DNA from: Rhinopomastus cyanomelas
Lineage: Eukaryota > Chordata > Aves > Bucerotiformes > Rhinopomastidae
Reading direction: 5' to 3'
Length of the DNA: 64,000 nucleotides
Assembly: GCA_013400115.1 (NCBI GenBank)
Contig: VXBP01003693.1
Coordinates: 141,329-205,328 of the forward strand
Position 1 is the stretch's first letter, and each line of letters starts with the position of its first letter. The notes beneath the pieces were generated by a model. It saw only the letters and a list, made by a program, of their open reading frames with translations. It was not told the origin of the DNA and did not search any database. The translations under genes and the position numbers were made by a program. Shown piece after piece: positions 11,101 to 21,591 of the stretch.

Positions 11101-11142
11101 TTTTTCCCCCCACTCTTTCCTTTCTATTTTTCTTTACTGCAG

Positions 11143-11177
11143 TCACAATGTCAGAACGCCAGCTGTTATCCGAAGAG
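11143..11177 (+). other. Exon-like 35-nt block with splice signals (speculative)
   Basis: A long polypyrimidine tract ending in TTTCTTTACTGCAG precedes the block, and GTAAGAGC follows it. Inside, ATG at 11148 opens ten codons (MSERQLLSEE) that end exactly at the donor in phase 0. I do not recognise the peptide. Chance acceptor-donor pairs are common in vertebrate introns, so this is only a candidate microexon or first coding exon. Confidence 0.2.
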
Positions 11178-11221
11178 GTAAGAGCTCCGTGCCCAGAGCC
11201 AAGCACCTTTTTATAACACAT

Positions 11222-12381
11222 ATTTTGGCTGGTGGCTGTATGGCATTTATTTAGCTGACGTAACCCTTTTCCCTTCTATCTTGACTTTAGATGCCACTTT
11301 CAGAATTTTAAAAAAGTGGCCGCACTCATCCTCCCCCAGACAAAAAGTGAAATGTAAAGAGAAGTTCCATTCAGTCATTGTTTTGTCCCTGGATGCTGAA
11401 AGCAGTAATCCTCAGCGCAAACGGTGGCAGTGAATGCTGCATTATGATCTGCGACTGTCTGATGTAGGGCTGATGACACAAAGGCAGGATTATATTGAGC
11501 CTAACTTTACTAATGTAAAAAACAAACAAACACAAACAGTCTGGGTTTGCTGGATTATCACTTATGACAGAGCTGCTTGTTTAAAAACATCGGCGCAAAA
11601 CCACAAAAACTCGACATCACAGCAACTTGCAAACTGCCAGACTCCTAAAACAGGGGCTATGCACTTTGTGTCAAACTGCTCTGGATGAAGTGTGAGTGAC
11701 ACTAAATGCAGCCTGTCGTTTCTGCCCTCAGTGAGGAGGAAGTGATTCTTCTCGTAAAATGATTCCTCCATTTCTTTTCGTTTCAGCCAAAGGGCAGTCT
11801 CTTCATTCTGTACAGAGGCTGCTCTTTGAGAGAGACCCCAGAGACTACCGGGGTGTTTTACTGCAGTTTATTTGTGCCCACACTGCATGTTCTATTATTC
11901 TACACAAACCAATCCACTACCATTTTTTGTTGCTATTTTTAAAGGATTCATAGTGCTTTTCTAATTACATGAGTGAGCACGACATACGAAGATGTCTTCA
12001 CACAGTTTTAAACGGCAAAATTCAGAAAAAGATAAATCTAATTAATTAAAGAAGAAATCATCTAGTTCAGAAGGTTGTGACATTCTGAGTTATCTCCCAC
12101 TTTTCATACCTATTTTGGAATCATTGTAGCTTTTTAAAATACCCATTCTTCTTCAGGTTTTTCTTGGCATGACTGCATTACCCCTCGTCTGGTTACAGGT
12201 CCTGGGAAACTCACAAGATACTCAGAGTAAAGGGCCCTTCTGTGATCTTGTGCAGTGATACCTCTTCCAGCCTATGCATATAAGACACATAAGGCATGAC
12301 TTTAGCATATAAAGTCATTATACAAAGATAATTACTTTTCCTTTCCATCTTTTATTATATTGTTTAGCATTTTATAGTATC
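11222..12381. other. Unique sequence, nothing recognised
   Basis: Frames up to 84 codons with no recognisable product. AT-rich, no repeat family seen. Confidence 0.5.
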
Positions 12382-12559
12382 ATTAATGTCATTAACAGGT
12401 TGCCCAGGGGGGTTGTGGAGTCTCCTTCACTGGAGATGTTCAAGACCTCCTGTGTGACTTGGTCTGTGTGATCCTGCTGTGTCAGAGGGACTGGACTAGA
12501 TGATCTTTCCAGGTCCCTTCAATCCCTACTGATTCTGTGATTCTATGATTAATGTCATT
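12382..12559 (+). mobile_element. CR1 3' end with 12-bp target-site duplication
   Basis: The element body is 12394-12547. It begins AACAGGTTGCCCAGG, near the end of ORF2, and has an internal deletion of about 20 bp before TGTGTGACTTGG. It ends in two octanucleotides. ATTAATGTCATT occurs immediately before (12382-12393) and immediately after (12548-12559), a perfect 12-bp direct repeat. CR1 copies usually lack clear target duplications, so this one fixes both ends of the insertion. Confidence 0.93.
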
Positions 12560-12714
12560 TATTAATATTGTTTAGTTCACCTGAGTACTCATTTCATTGA
12601 GATAGTTGAGAAGTACCTTTGATTTTGTGGTATGTGACCTATACTGGGTGTTTACAGCTGATTTCTCAAGATTTTTATGTGTACCAAAGCTTTCTGTTGT
12701 TCTTATTTTACCAA

Positions 12715-12976
12715 ATGTCATCTAGTGATAGGACAAGGAGCAATGGGTGTGAGCTGGAACAGAGGAGGTTCCACATCAATCTGAGAAGGAACTTCTTCCC
12801 AGTGAGGGTGACAGAGCTCTGGAACAGGCTGCCCAGGGGGGTTGTGGAGTCTCCTTCTCTGGAGATGTTCAAGACCTGACTGGACGGGTTCCTGTGTGAC
12901 TTGGTCTAGGTGATCCTGCTGTGTCAGGATGATCTTTCGAGGTCCCTTCCAATCCCTAAGGATTCTGTGATTCTGT
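12715..12976 (+). mobile_element. CR1 3' end, ~260 bp
   Basis: It starts at TGTCATCTAGTGATAGGAC and encodes the last ~60 ORF2 residues (HINLRRNFFPVRVTELWNRL, then PRGVVESPSLEMFKT). It has a deletion that removes the left arm of the 3' UTR stem and ends with ATTCTGTG units. It belongs to the same subfamily as the copies at 13129 and 16026 (shared ACTGGACGGGTTCCTG). Confidence 0.92.
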
Positions 12977-13128
12977 TTCAGGCTCACATTAAAAAACAGG
13001 TCAGGACTTGGGATATGAGACAAAACTTCAGTCTGAAGTTGAACAGAGGTCTGACTGGTCAAACAGGTAAGTTTGCAAAACGAGGAACTAGCAGAGATTA
13101 GCAGGCTATGGGGGACCTACAGATTATA

Positions 13129-13296
13129 GAACAGGCTGCCCAGGGGGGTTGTGGAGTCTCCTTCTCTGGAGATGTTCAAGACCTGACTGGACGGGTTCCT
13201 GTGTGACTTGGTTTAGGTAGTCCTGCTGTGTCAGGGGGATTGGACTAGATGATCTTTCGAGGTCCCTTCCGATCCGTAATGATTCTATGATTCTAT
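13129..13296 (+). mobile_element. CR1 3' end, ~170 bp
   Basis: It starts at GAACAGGCTGCCCAGG and carries the intact stem region with the variant CCGTAATG before the tail. It ends in ATTCTATG units. A minus CR1 tail lies about 30 bp downstream, giving a tail-to-tail pair. Confidence 0.92.
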
Positions 13297-13327
13297 ACTT
13301 TCTATGACTTTGATTTCGCAGAACATT

Positions 13328-13404
13328 ACAGAATCACAGAACATTGGGGATTGGAAGGGACCTCAAAATATCATCTAGTCCAATCCCCCTGACACAGCAG
13401 GATC
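13328..13404 (-). mobile_element. CR1 3' end, ~77 bp
   Basis: It has the minus-strand tail (ACAGAATCACAGAACATT), stem (GGATTGGAAGG) and CCCTGACACAGCAGGATC. It stops 10-15 bp before the GACTTGG point where several other copies end. Confidence 0.88.
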
Positions 13405-14855
13405 GTTTTATGGTGAAGCCACCCAGACACTAGGCAGTGCTTAACAGTGTGTAAACAGAACATAAATCTGGCCGATGCTCAGATTTCTGGAAAACATTCC
13501 TTGCTTTGCATAGTGGTAGACTCATAAGGAAGACTGACAAGAGATGTTTTTGCATCTGGTCACGTTTCCCATGTATGTTCTCAGAAAGAAGGTCAGGCTA
13601 GATTATCTGTAAAAGGTCTCCTGCTGTCCATCAAATCTTGAAGACGATTAGGCAAAGGTTTTCTCTCTCCTGACAAATACCCAACATAGCCAAAGCAGTG
13701 GTCCTCAAAATCTCGAATTTTGCTCCATGTGATAACTTCTAGAGACAGGCACAACACGTTAGACACCTTTCTCATTCCATCCTTGCTATGGTCGTACACC
13801 TCGGGAGTTCTTACAGCCCCCGTCATGAGATGCCTGCATTGCATTTTCCAGAGAAGTAGAGTTGGTGACATTCTTCTATGAGAAAAACTAAGCAGACCTG
13901 AATATTCCTGAAGGAAACAGCGTGGACTTAGTTGTTTTTACTTTATGGACACACTTTCCCTCTCAGTGCTCTCGTTTGTGACGCTAGCACTTCTGTTATT
14001 CAGCTCAGTGAAGTGGGAAACTTTTTAGCAAAATGAGAGTGCTAATTATCTCATGCAAGTTGATGTACGTGATTATTTTAGTAATAGTAGTAAATAATTT
14101 GTTGGCTAAGAATGACTTTAAAGTGGCAGTACATGAATTTATCCTCAATAAATGACTTGTTTTGTGTTGCCAAATATTTTTGTATCTAGTTTTTAAGCTG
14201 TGTTAGAGTTGTTTTTTGTTTGGTAGCACTAATCATGTTGTTAAAATATTGAGTGTCATGGACTGATTGGGTGTGACTCCACCAGGAAATATGATCTTCT
14301 GTGGCTTGACTGTACTCTAAAACCTCTGATTGACCACGATTTTGTAGAGCTTAGGGAGAGTGAACGACAATGATGAGATGCCACAGGATGATCATAATGC
14401 AAAGCCAAGAGGAATTATCAAAGATTATGCAAACATGGAGTTTCTTTGTGTTTTGTTCAACCTTCATTTTCTCAGAAATGAACTGGCATTATATTTGCTC
14501 TGCATTAGAAATCATACTAATAACCCGAGGTGTAATATATCCTTCTGGCCTATAAGTCCTATATTTTTGCTAATAATTATAGTCTTGGAAAAGTTTCCTG
14601 AAACAGTAAAGAAAGGTCTTTCTGGTTCTCTGTTTTTCTTTTTTGGGTGACTATAACCCGCACAGTGACAAAGCAACCAGTCAGGAGAACTTGCAGGTGA
14701 GAAGCCATATGCACTTGGCAGCTGCAGAAGATTTTAATTACTTTTAATTATGAGTGTAGACAGACTTAGAAGAGTGTGTCATTATTCAAAAGGAACAGAA
14801 ACATGAAGTTATCAGGAAAATACACTTATTGATAATGGTAATAAGATTAAATATT
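13405..14855. other. Unique sequence, nothing recognised
   Basis: The longest frames are 92-96 codons with no recognisable protein. AT-rich. Confidence 0.5.
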
Positions 14856-15505
14856 TCACAGAATCATGGCATCGTTTCGGTTGGAAAAGACCCCTGATTT
14901 GAGATCATCGTTTGCCATTAATGTAACTGCCAAGCTCACTGCTAAAACAGGTCTTTAAGTACCACACCTGCATGACTTTTCAACATCCAGGGATGGTGAT
15001 TCACCCCCCCCCCTGGGCAGCCTGTTCCAATGCTGGGTAACCCTTTCAAGGGTCAAGAAGTTTTTCCTCATGTCTAACCTAAACTTGACCTGGCACAACT
15101 TGAAGCCATTTCCTCTTGTCTTATCACTTGTTCCTTGTGAGAAGAAACCAATATTACCTCTCTCTGTAACCTCTTTTCAGGTAACTGTTGACAGCAGTAA
15201 AGTTTACTCTCAGCTTCCTTTTCTTCAGACTAAACAGCTCCAGTTCCCTTAGCTACTTCTCATAAGGCTTGCTCTCCAGACCCTTCATGAATGTTGTTAC
15301 TCTTCTTTAGATCTGCTCCAGTACCTCAATGGGGTGGCGCCCAAAACTGAATCCAGTGCTTGAAGTGTAGCCTCACCAGTGCTGAGTGGTTGTTACCACT
15401 CCCCTACTCCTGCTGGCTACACTCTTTTTGATACAAACTAGGATGCCACTGACCTTCTTGGCCACCTGAGCAACGTGCTGGCTTGTATTTTGCCAGCTGT
15501 CAATT
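14856..15505 (-). mobile_element. Old CR1, minus strand, heavily diverged
   Basis: The order tail - stem region - ORF2 C-terminus is recognisable (GGGCAGCCTGTTCCAATGCT, then a diverged counterpart of the CR1 C-terminal protein). Many substitutions and indels leave no long frame. It represents an older CR1 subfamily than the ATTCTATG copies. A younger minus CR1 begins 16 bp beyond its 5' remnant. Confidence 0.85.
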
Positions 15506-15520
15506 TATTTGGTTTGAAGA

Positions 15521-16342
15521 TCATAGAATCGTAGAATCATTAGGGATTGGAAGGGACCTGGAAAGATCATCCAGTCCAATCCCCCTGACACAGCAGGATC
15601 ACCCTCACCAAGTCACACAGGAACACATCCAGGTGGGCCTTGAACATCTCCAGTGAAGGAGACTCCACAACAAGCTCCCTGGGCAGCCTGTTCCAGTGCT
15701 CCATCACCCTCACTGGGAAGAAGTTCCTTCTCATATTGATGTGGAACCTCCTGTGTTCCATTTCACACCCATTGCTCCTTGTCCTATCACTAGACGACAC
15801 TCAGAATAGCCCAGCTCCATCCTCTTGACACCCACCCCTCAAATATTTGTAGACATTAATGAGGTCACCCCTCAGTCTCCTCTTCTCCAAGCTAAAGAGA
15901 CCCAGCTCCCTCAGCCTCTCCTCATAAGGGAGGTGCTCCACCTCCTTCATCATCCTTGTTGCCCTACATTGAACTCCCTCCAGCAGTTCCACATCCCTCT
16001 TGAACTGAGGAGCCCAGAACTGGACGGGTTCCTGTGTGACTTGGTTTAGGTGATCCTGCTGTTGCAGGCGGATTGGACTAGATGATCTTTCGAGGTCCCT
16101 TCCAATCCGTAATGATTCTCTGATTCTATGATTCTATGAACTGGACACAATACTCCAGGTGTGGTCTCACCAGTGCAGAATAGAGGGGGGAGAAGAACCT
16201 CTCTTGATCTGCTAACCACCCCCCTTCTGATCCACCCCAGGATGCTGTTGGCCCTCTTGGCCACAAGAGCACATTGCTGGCTCATAGCCATCCTGCTGTC
16301 CACCAGGACCCCCAGATCCCTCCGTCCTTCACTACTCTCATA
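15521..16342 (-). mobile_element. CR1, minus strand, interrupted by a nested + CR1
   Basis: The tail is at 15521, the stem at about 15541-15590, and ORF2 C-terminal codons extend to about 16342. Minus-strand frames give MSSSDRTRSNGCEMEHRRFH (15567-15800) and YEERLRELGLFSLEKRRLRG (15801-15992). Past the insert, SQQCALVAKRANSILGWIRR (16046-16366) continues the same protein. A plus CR1 tail occupies 16026-16137 and splits the element. It is inactive, since the catalytic part is absent. Confidence 0.93.
16026..16137 (+). mobile_element. CR1 3' end nested in an opposite-strand CR1
   Basis: It runs from GGGTTCCTGTGTGACTTGG to three octanucleotides. GAACTGGAC precedes it (16017-16025) and recurs just after its tail (16138-16146), an 8-9 bp target duplication. 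The incoming CR1 itself normally reads ACTGGACGGGTTCC here, so the 5' junction could instead reflect microhomology with the target. It shares CCGTAATG with the copy at 13129, so both come from the same source lineage and postdate the host element. Confidence 0.93.
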
Positions 16343-16885
16343 ACAGAGATGATAACAGAGAAGCACTTGAGGAAACTTTGTATTAATATAATAACCACAT
16401 ATTTCAATCCAAAATAAGATGCAGCTGGCCTACATAGCTAAGACCTTTAACATCATGAGGAAAGGAAACTACAAACATTAGCTGGATGAAGATACTATAA
16501 TGCAAATATAGTTATAAGCTAAAGACTTGATACTAAACAAATGCAAATTCTGGAAACACAACTGTGAAGACAAGAAGTGGGACTAGGTGTTGGATTTGGC
16601 TATTGTATTTGAAGAGAAAGACACTTTGATACACTGGTCCTCTTGTGGTTCTTCCTTATTCCACATCACTTTGGGTGTTGGAAATGTCTTCCTTTTCCAT
16701 CTGGCTGCTCTGTGCTTCCAGTCCACGTCTTCAGTTCCATTATCCCTTTTCAAAATACCATGTTCTCCTTCATGTGGCCATAAACACTTGTGTAAATAAA
16801 GACATCGATCTTTCCCTCTTTCCATCTCTCCTCTACCTCTAGTGGTTCTGCAGATCTGCATTGCCAGTTCTTAGGCTGTGTCCAA
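16343..16885. other. Unique sequence, nothing recognised
   Basis: A roughly 540-bp spacer between CR1s, with no recognisable product. Confidence 0.5.
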
Positions 16886-18072
16886 TGATGAGACACAGAA
16901 AAATTAGAGAGGCAAAGGCCCAGTTAGAACTTAGGCTGGCCACCTCTGTGAAAGATAATAAAAAGCAATTTTATAAATTTATCAATGCTAAAAAGATGGG
17001 TAAAAAGAGCCTCCACTCCTTACAGGACCAGGAGGGGAACACTATAACTAACGATGAGGAAAAGGCTGAGGTCCTGAATACCTACTTCGCCTCAATTTTT
17101 AATAGTGAGGAGGGAGGAGTTCAGGGCAAGTGGCCTCTTGAACTGGGGGATGGGGTTGGGGAGCAGTGTGCAGCCTTGGAGATCCACAAGGAACTAGTCC
17201 AGGACCTGCTGAGCCACTTGGACACCCACAAGTCCATGGGACCAGATGGGATCCATCCTAGAGTGCTGAGAGAGCTGGCAGATGAACTGGCCGAGCCGNN
17301 NNNNNNNNNNNNNNNNNNNNNNNNNNNNNNNNNNNNNNNNNNNNNNNNNNNNNNNNNNNNNNNNNNNNNNNNNNNNNNNNNNNNNNNNNNNNNNNNNNNN
17401 NNNNNNNNNNNNNNNNNNNNNNNNNNNNNNNNNNNNNNNNNNNNNNNNNNNNNNNNNNNNNNNNNNNNNNNNNNNNNNNNNNNNNNNNNNNNNNNNNNNN
17501 NNNNNNNNNNNNNNNNNNNNNNNNNNNNNNNNNNNNNNNNNNNNNNNNNNNNNNNNNNNNNNNNNNNNNNNNNNNNNNNNNNNNNNNNNNNNNNNNNNNN
17601 NNNNNNNNNNNNNNNNNNNNNNNNNNNNNNNNNNNNNNNNNNNNNNNNNNNNNNNNNNNNNNNNNNNNNNNNNNNNNNNNNNNNNNNNNNNNNNNNNNNN
17701 NNNNNNNNNNNNNNNNNNNNNNNNNNNNNNNNNNGCCTTGAGCACAAGCCCTATGAGGAGAGGCTGAGGGAGCTGGGATTGTTTAGCCTTGAGAAGAGGA
17801 GGCTCAGGGGAGACCTTCTTGCTGTCTACAACTACCTGAGGGGTGGTTGTGGCCAGGAGGAGGTTGCTTTCTTCTCTCAGGCAGCCAGCACCAGAACAAG
17901 AGGACACAGCCTCAAGCTGCGCCAGGGGAAATTGAGGCTTGAGGTGAGGAGAAAGTTCTTCATGGAGAGAGTCATTGGCCACTGGAATGGCCTGCCCAGG
18001 GAGGTGGTGGAGTCGCCAACTCTGGAGCTGTTCAAGGCAGGATTGGACGCGGCACTTGGTGCCATGGTCTAG
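16886..18072 (+). pseudogene. CR1 ORF2 fragment, open on both sides of a gap
   Basis: Before the gap the frame reads KAQLELRLA, NKKQFYKFINAKKMGK, EEKAEVLNTYFASIFNSEE and HKSMGPDGIHPRVLRELADE, the segment that leads into the reverse transcriptase of CR1. After the gap it reads YEERLRELGLFSLEKRRLRG, ARRKFF-like VRRKFFMERVIGHWNGLP and VESPTLELFKAGLDAALGAM, then a stop at 18072. No stop or frameshift is visible in the sequenced parts. The true RT core between these points should need roughly 1 kb, more than the 436 N, so the gap size is a placeholder or there is a deletion. Confidence 0.88.
17299..17734. other. Assembly gap (436 N)
   Basis: Unsequenced. It falls inside a CR1 copy, so any reading frame drawn across it is formal only. 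Confidence 1.
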
Positions 18073-18161
18073 CCTTGAGCTCTGTGGTGACAGGTTGGAC
18101 TTGATGATCTATGAGGTCTCTTCCAACCTTGATAACACTGTGATACTGTGATACTGTGATG

Positions 18162-19831
18162 TATGGGCTGATGATGTGCAGCAGTGTTGGGTCCTCAGCC
18201 TCTTCTTGTGCTGGTGCTGCACAGGGGGGAGTTGAGGTATCCTAGTAGATTTAATGGGACCTACTATGTTAATGCTCATGTTTACTGTTTAGAAACATGA
18301 CCCTCACAAAATGTAAGTGGGAAAGCATGTACAAGCCACAACCTGGAGCAAAGTTGCCAACAGGAGATGACCCAAGAGTTTCCAGTAGAAACCATGTAAA
18401 TAACTCTCTGAATAGGGGGAGATATTATATTGCATCTGGAGATTACAGCCTCCAGGTGATAATTCATCTCCTGAAGGTTCGTGGTGTAAGAAAACCCCAT
18501 AACACAAAAACTCCCAAAAAAACCCTCCTGGAGTCACTTTTAGGAGAAAAGAGCTGTGATAGAAAATGAGGCCCACCCAGTATCTGTCCCTGTGCTTCAT
18601 TCCACGTGCAGACCTTGTTGTGCGTGACTCCATGTTGTCTGACCCCTAGCTTGACCTCACACGAACAAACAGAAGTGCTTTATGCTCCAAAAGCACTGCA
18701 GAAATACATCCCTCCTGAAAGACAGATACGGTAACATCTGCATCTCCTTCACACTCTGCATGGTTCCAAAACAAAGGAGAAAACAGGAGAAAGACAAATA
18801 ATGCTCCCTTCTGGAATCTCTCCTTACTCAAAGATACTGATGGCTGTGTCTATTTGAATCTAATTCATTACTTTAATAAACAGGATTTGATTTCTTTTTC
18901 CACATGCACATGTAAGGAAGGTTTTTAGCCGTGTGGTATCTGGGACAGTGTAACCTGCACTGCGGTGGCATTTGGACAGTGCCTTTGGCAATGGCCTGCT
19001 CCCCACGTGCATGATGCTATGTGCTCTGGGAAAGCAACAATAATGAAAATGGAAAGGTTAAACATATAATTAATAATTTAGTAATTCTCTTCCGTGCCTC
19101 ACTGTGCACTGTTCTTCAGCAGTGATAAACAGAGAGGGAGGTGACTGCTAAGAAATTTTCTCTTTGGGGTCTATAAGGACAACTTTGACAAACACCTGTC
19201 AGCAATGATGTAGTGTAATGTAGGGTAATCACATCAGTGAATGTTTCAGACTCATCTTTCTTTCTGACAGTTGCACAGAACATGTAACTTCACAGAAATA
19301 AATTACAAGAGGGTAAACCTAATGTAAGAGAGGATCCATCAGTGAGGTCATGCATTAATGATTTTGGAGAGCCTTTAATGCTAATGAAAATGAATAGCAT
19401 TAGCAAATAAAAGGACAGAATTATAGGTTTGATAATTACATGATAAATGTTTGAAATAATCTATTGTAGAAGAAGACGTGAAGGTGTCTGGCTGAACATT
19501 GCAAAATAGACAGGCACTTCATATTTTTAAATGCATATTTGGAGTTCAAAACCAGTATTTTTCTGAAGGATTAAAATATCTTTGCCATACAAAGACAGTT
19601 CCCAGGCAAAGACTAAACTTTCTTGGGGTTAGATCTCATTTCTTTAACAGCTAATGGTATCCCATTTGTAATTCTAGCTTGCCTCTCAAAGTAGAACTTA
19701 AAAAATTGCTGTTTGTTACCCAGCTATGCATAAGAAGGGCTGGGGAAAACAACAGTCAACTTTCTGAGATAAAACAACCAGGAAAACTTTGAATATTATA
19801 TTGTATATTAATTGCATGCTAATCCAAATAC
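18162..19831. other. Unique sequence, nothing recognised
   Basis: Frames up to 109 codons (18304-18633, minus) with no recognisable domain. AT-rich towards 19,000-19,800. Confidence 0.5.
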
Positions 19832-20166
19832 CATAGAATCATAGAATCCTTAGGGATTGGAAAGGGCCTTGAAAGATCATCCAGTCCAATCCCCCTGACA
19901 CAGCAGGATCACCTAGACCAAGTCACACAGGAACACATCCAGGAGGGTCTTAAACATCTCTGGTGAAGGAGACTCCACAACCCCCCTGGGCAGCCTCTTC
20001 CAGTGCTCTGTCACCCTCACTGGGAAGAATTTCCTTCTCATATTGATGTGGAACCTCCTCTGTTCCAGCTCACACCCATTGCCCCTCATCCTATCACTAG
20101 ATGACACTGAGCAGAGTCTGGCTCCATCCTCCTGACACCCACCCTTCACATATTTATAGCCATTAA
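19832..20166 (-). mobile_element. CR1 3' end, ~335 bp, minus strand
   Basis: It has the tail, stem and ORF2 C-terminus. The minus-strand frame 19913-20149 reads KGGCQEDGARLCSVSSSDRM, then GCELEQRRFHINMRRKFFPV, and ends at FLCDLV. It is truncated within INVYKY. Confidence 0.93.
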
Positions 20167-20833
20167 GACACTGCTCTATTCAATCAATGTAGGTAATTTT
20201 TGTCTGACAGATACTTAATCCAATTGAGAACAATTAGGAAATTGAAATGTACTCAAGGAATCTCTCAGAATAACAAATCACCTGTTGGTTTTGGTTTGGT
20301 TATTTAAAAAAATCATGCATACAATATGCAATATTGGAGAATAAATTGAAATATTTCCTTGCTAAAGAAGCCATCCAAATGGTCGTTTGCACAGTACATG
20401 ACAAAGCCCATGGGTGGTTTCATGTGAACCTATGGTTTAAATTAAGTCAACAAACAAATAGAGACTATGTGTCAGTGAAATATATGTGGATACATAGACA
20501 GAAAACTGAAATTGGGTGTTTTCGTAGTTAGGTACACACAATAACTAAAAAGTGAATTTTTGGGTTATTTTGATAGAAACTGCAAATATATAATGAAAGG
20601 TATTTTATGCAATTAGGGATTTTGAAACAAGCAAAAAGTAGAAAAAATAAACAGGGTCATATTTTTCATTTTCTTTACTTTTTCTTTACTTTAAATAGTA
20701 ACTTTCAAAGAGCAATTAGGGAATTACAGTGATATATGTGATGCTGTAAAATCCTTAGAACATAAGCAATATCAATTTAAATTTAAATGTTATTGCATTA
20801 TCATTTCTAGGTTGAAGCGATCTGTGTTAGATA
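20167..20833. other. Unique AT-rich sequence
   Basis: No frame above 65 codons. It contains the 14-bp perfect palindrome ATTTAAATTTAAAT at 20775-20788. Confidence 0.5.
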
Positions 20834-20924
20834 GTTTTGTCCTGCTCCGGCAGGGGGGTTGGACTTGATGATCTCTTGGGTCCCTTCCAACCCCTAACAT
20901 CCTATGATCCTATGATCCTATGAT
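20834..20924 (+). mobile_element. CR1 3' end with ATCCTATG tail (third tail type)
   Basis: About 90 bp, with the stem GGGTTGGA/TCCAACCC and three ATCCTATG units. The tail and stem bases differ from both other subfamilies in the window. Confidence 0.85.
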
Positions 20925-21110
20925 CTAAACATCTCAAAGAAAGCTTGTAACTGAGACACCTGGATTCTAAACATAACTGTTCTTTCTTCAAACTTATAAT
21001 GAAAAAACACTGACAATCTTTTTCCTCCAGTTTATGTACTTATTTTTATGATATATCACACTGCTGAGATAATTCATTTTAAAATAGGTGATTATCATTT
21101 CCAAGTACTA

Positions 21111-21591
21111 GATGTGGAGCTGCTGGAGAGGGTCCAGCATAGGGCAACGAGGATGATGAAGGAGGTGGAGCACCTTCTCCTTACGAGGAGAAGCTGAGGG
21201 AGCTGGGTCTCTTGAGCTTGGAAAAGAGGAGACTGAGGGTTGACCTCATTAATGTCTATAAATATGTGAAGGGTGGGTGTCAGGAGGATGGAACCGGGCT
21301 GTTCTCAATGTCATCTAGTGATAGAACGAGGGACAATGGTTGTAGGCTAGAACATAGGAGATTCCACATCAACCTGAGAAGGAACTACTTCACGGTGAGG
21401 GTGACAGAGCACTGGAACAGGCTGCCCAGGGTGGTGTTGGAGCCTTCTTCACTGGAGATGTTCAAGGCCCACCTGGATGTGTTCCTGTGTGACTTGGTCT
21501 GTGTGATCCTGCTGTGTCAGGGGGATTGGACTGGATGATCTTTCGAGGTCCCTTCCAATCCCTAATGATTCTATGATTCTATGATTCTATG
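21111..21591 (+). mobile_element. CR1 3' end, ~480 bp
   Basis: It starts at GATGTGGAGCTGCTGGAGAG. The frame 21212-21538 gives EKRRLRVDLINVYKYVKGGC, SSDRTRDNGCRLEHRRFHIN and VRVTEHWNRLPRVVLEPSSL, and is open to the 3' UTR. A frameshift lies upstream of it, in the YEERLREL region. It ends in three ATTCTATG units. Confidence 0.94.

Larger units (their letters stand above)
16886..18161 (+). mobile_element. CR1 of a second subfamily (ATACTGTG tail), with assembly gap
   Basis: This is one of the longest CR1 copies in the window. It covers the ORF2 region just upstream of the polymerase motifs, a 436-N gap (17299-17734), the ORF2 C-terminus and a 3' UTR with the stem AGGTTGGA/TCCAACCT. The tail is (ATACTGTG)n at about 18136-18161. 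A short relative of the same subfamily lies at 30039-30259. Confidence 0.93.

Noticed and set aside
10802..11221. Minus-strand frame of 139 codons made of Lys-Glu repeats
   Set aside because: It is the translation of the CTTTTT microsatellite and contains an N. No start context or conserved flank supports a protein.
12982..13066. Possible CR1-derived exon between TGTTTCAG (tail-derived acceptor) and AAACAG/GTAAGT
   Set aside because: The acceptor has a poor pyrimidine tract (TGATTCTG repeats). Chance pairs of this quality are common, and the peptide is not recognisable.
17121..17982. Long open frames spanning the N gap on both strands
   Set aside because: They are open only because N codons cannot be stops. 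The plus frame is CR1 ORF2; the minus frames are shadows.
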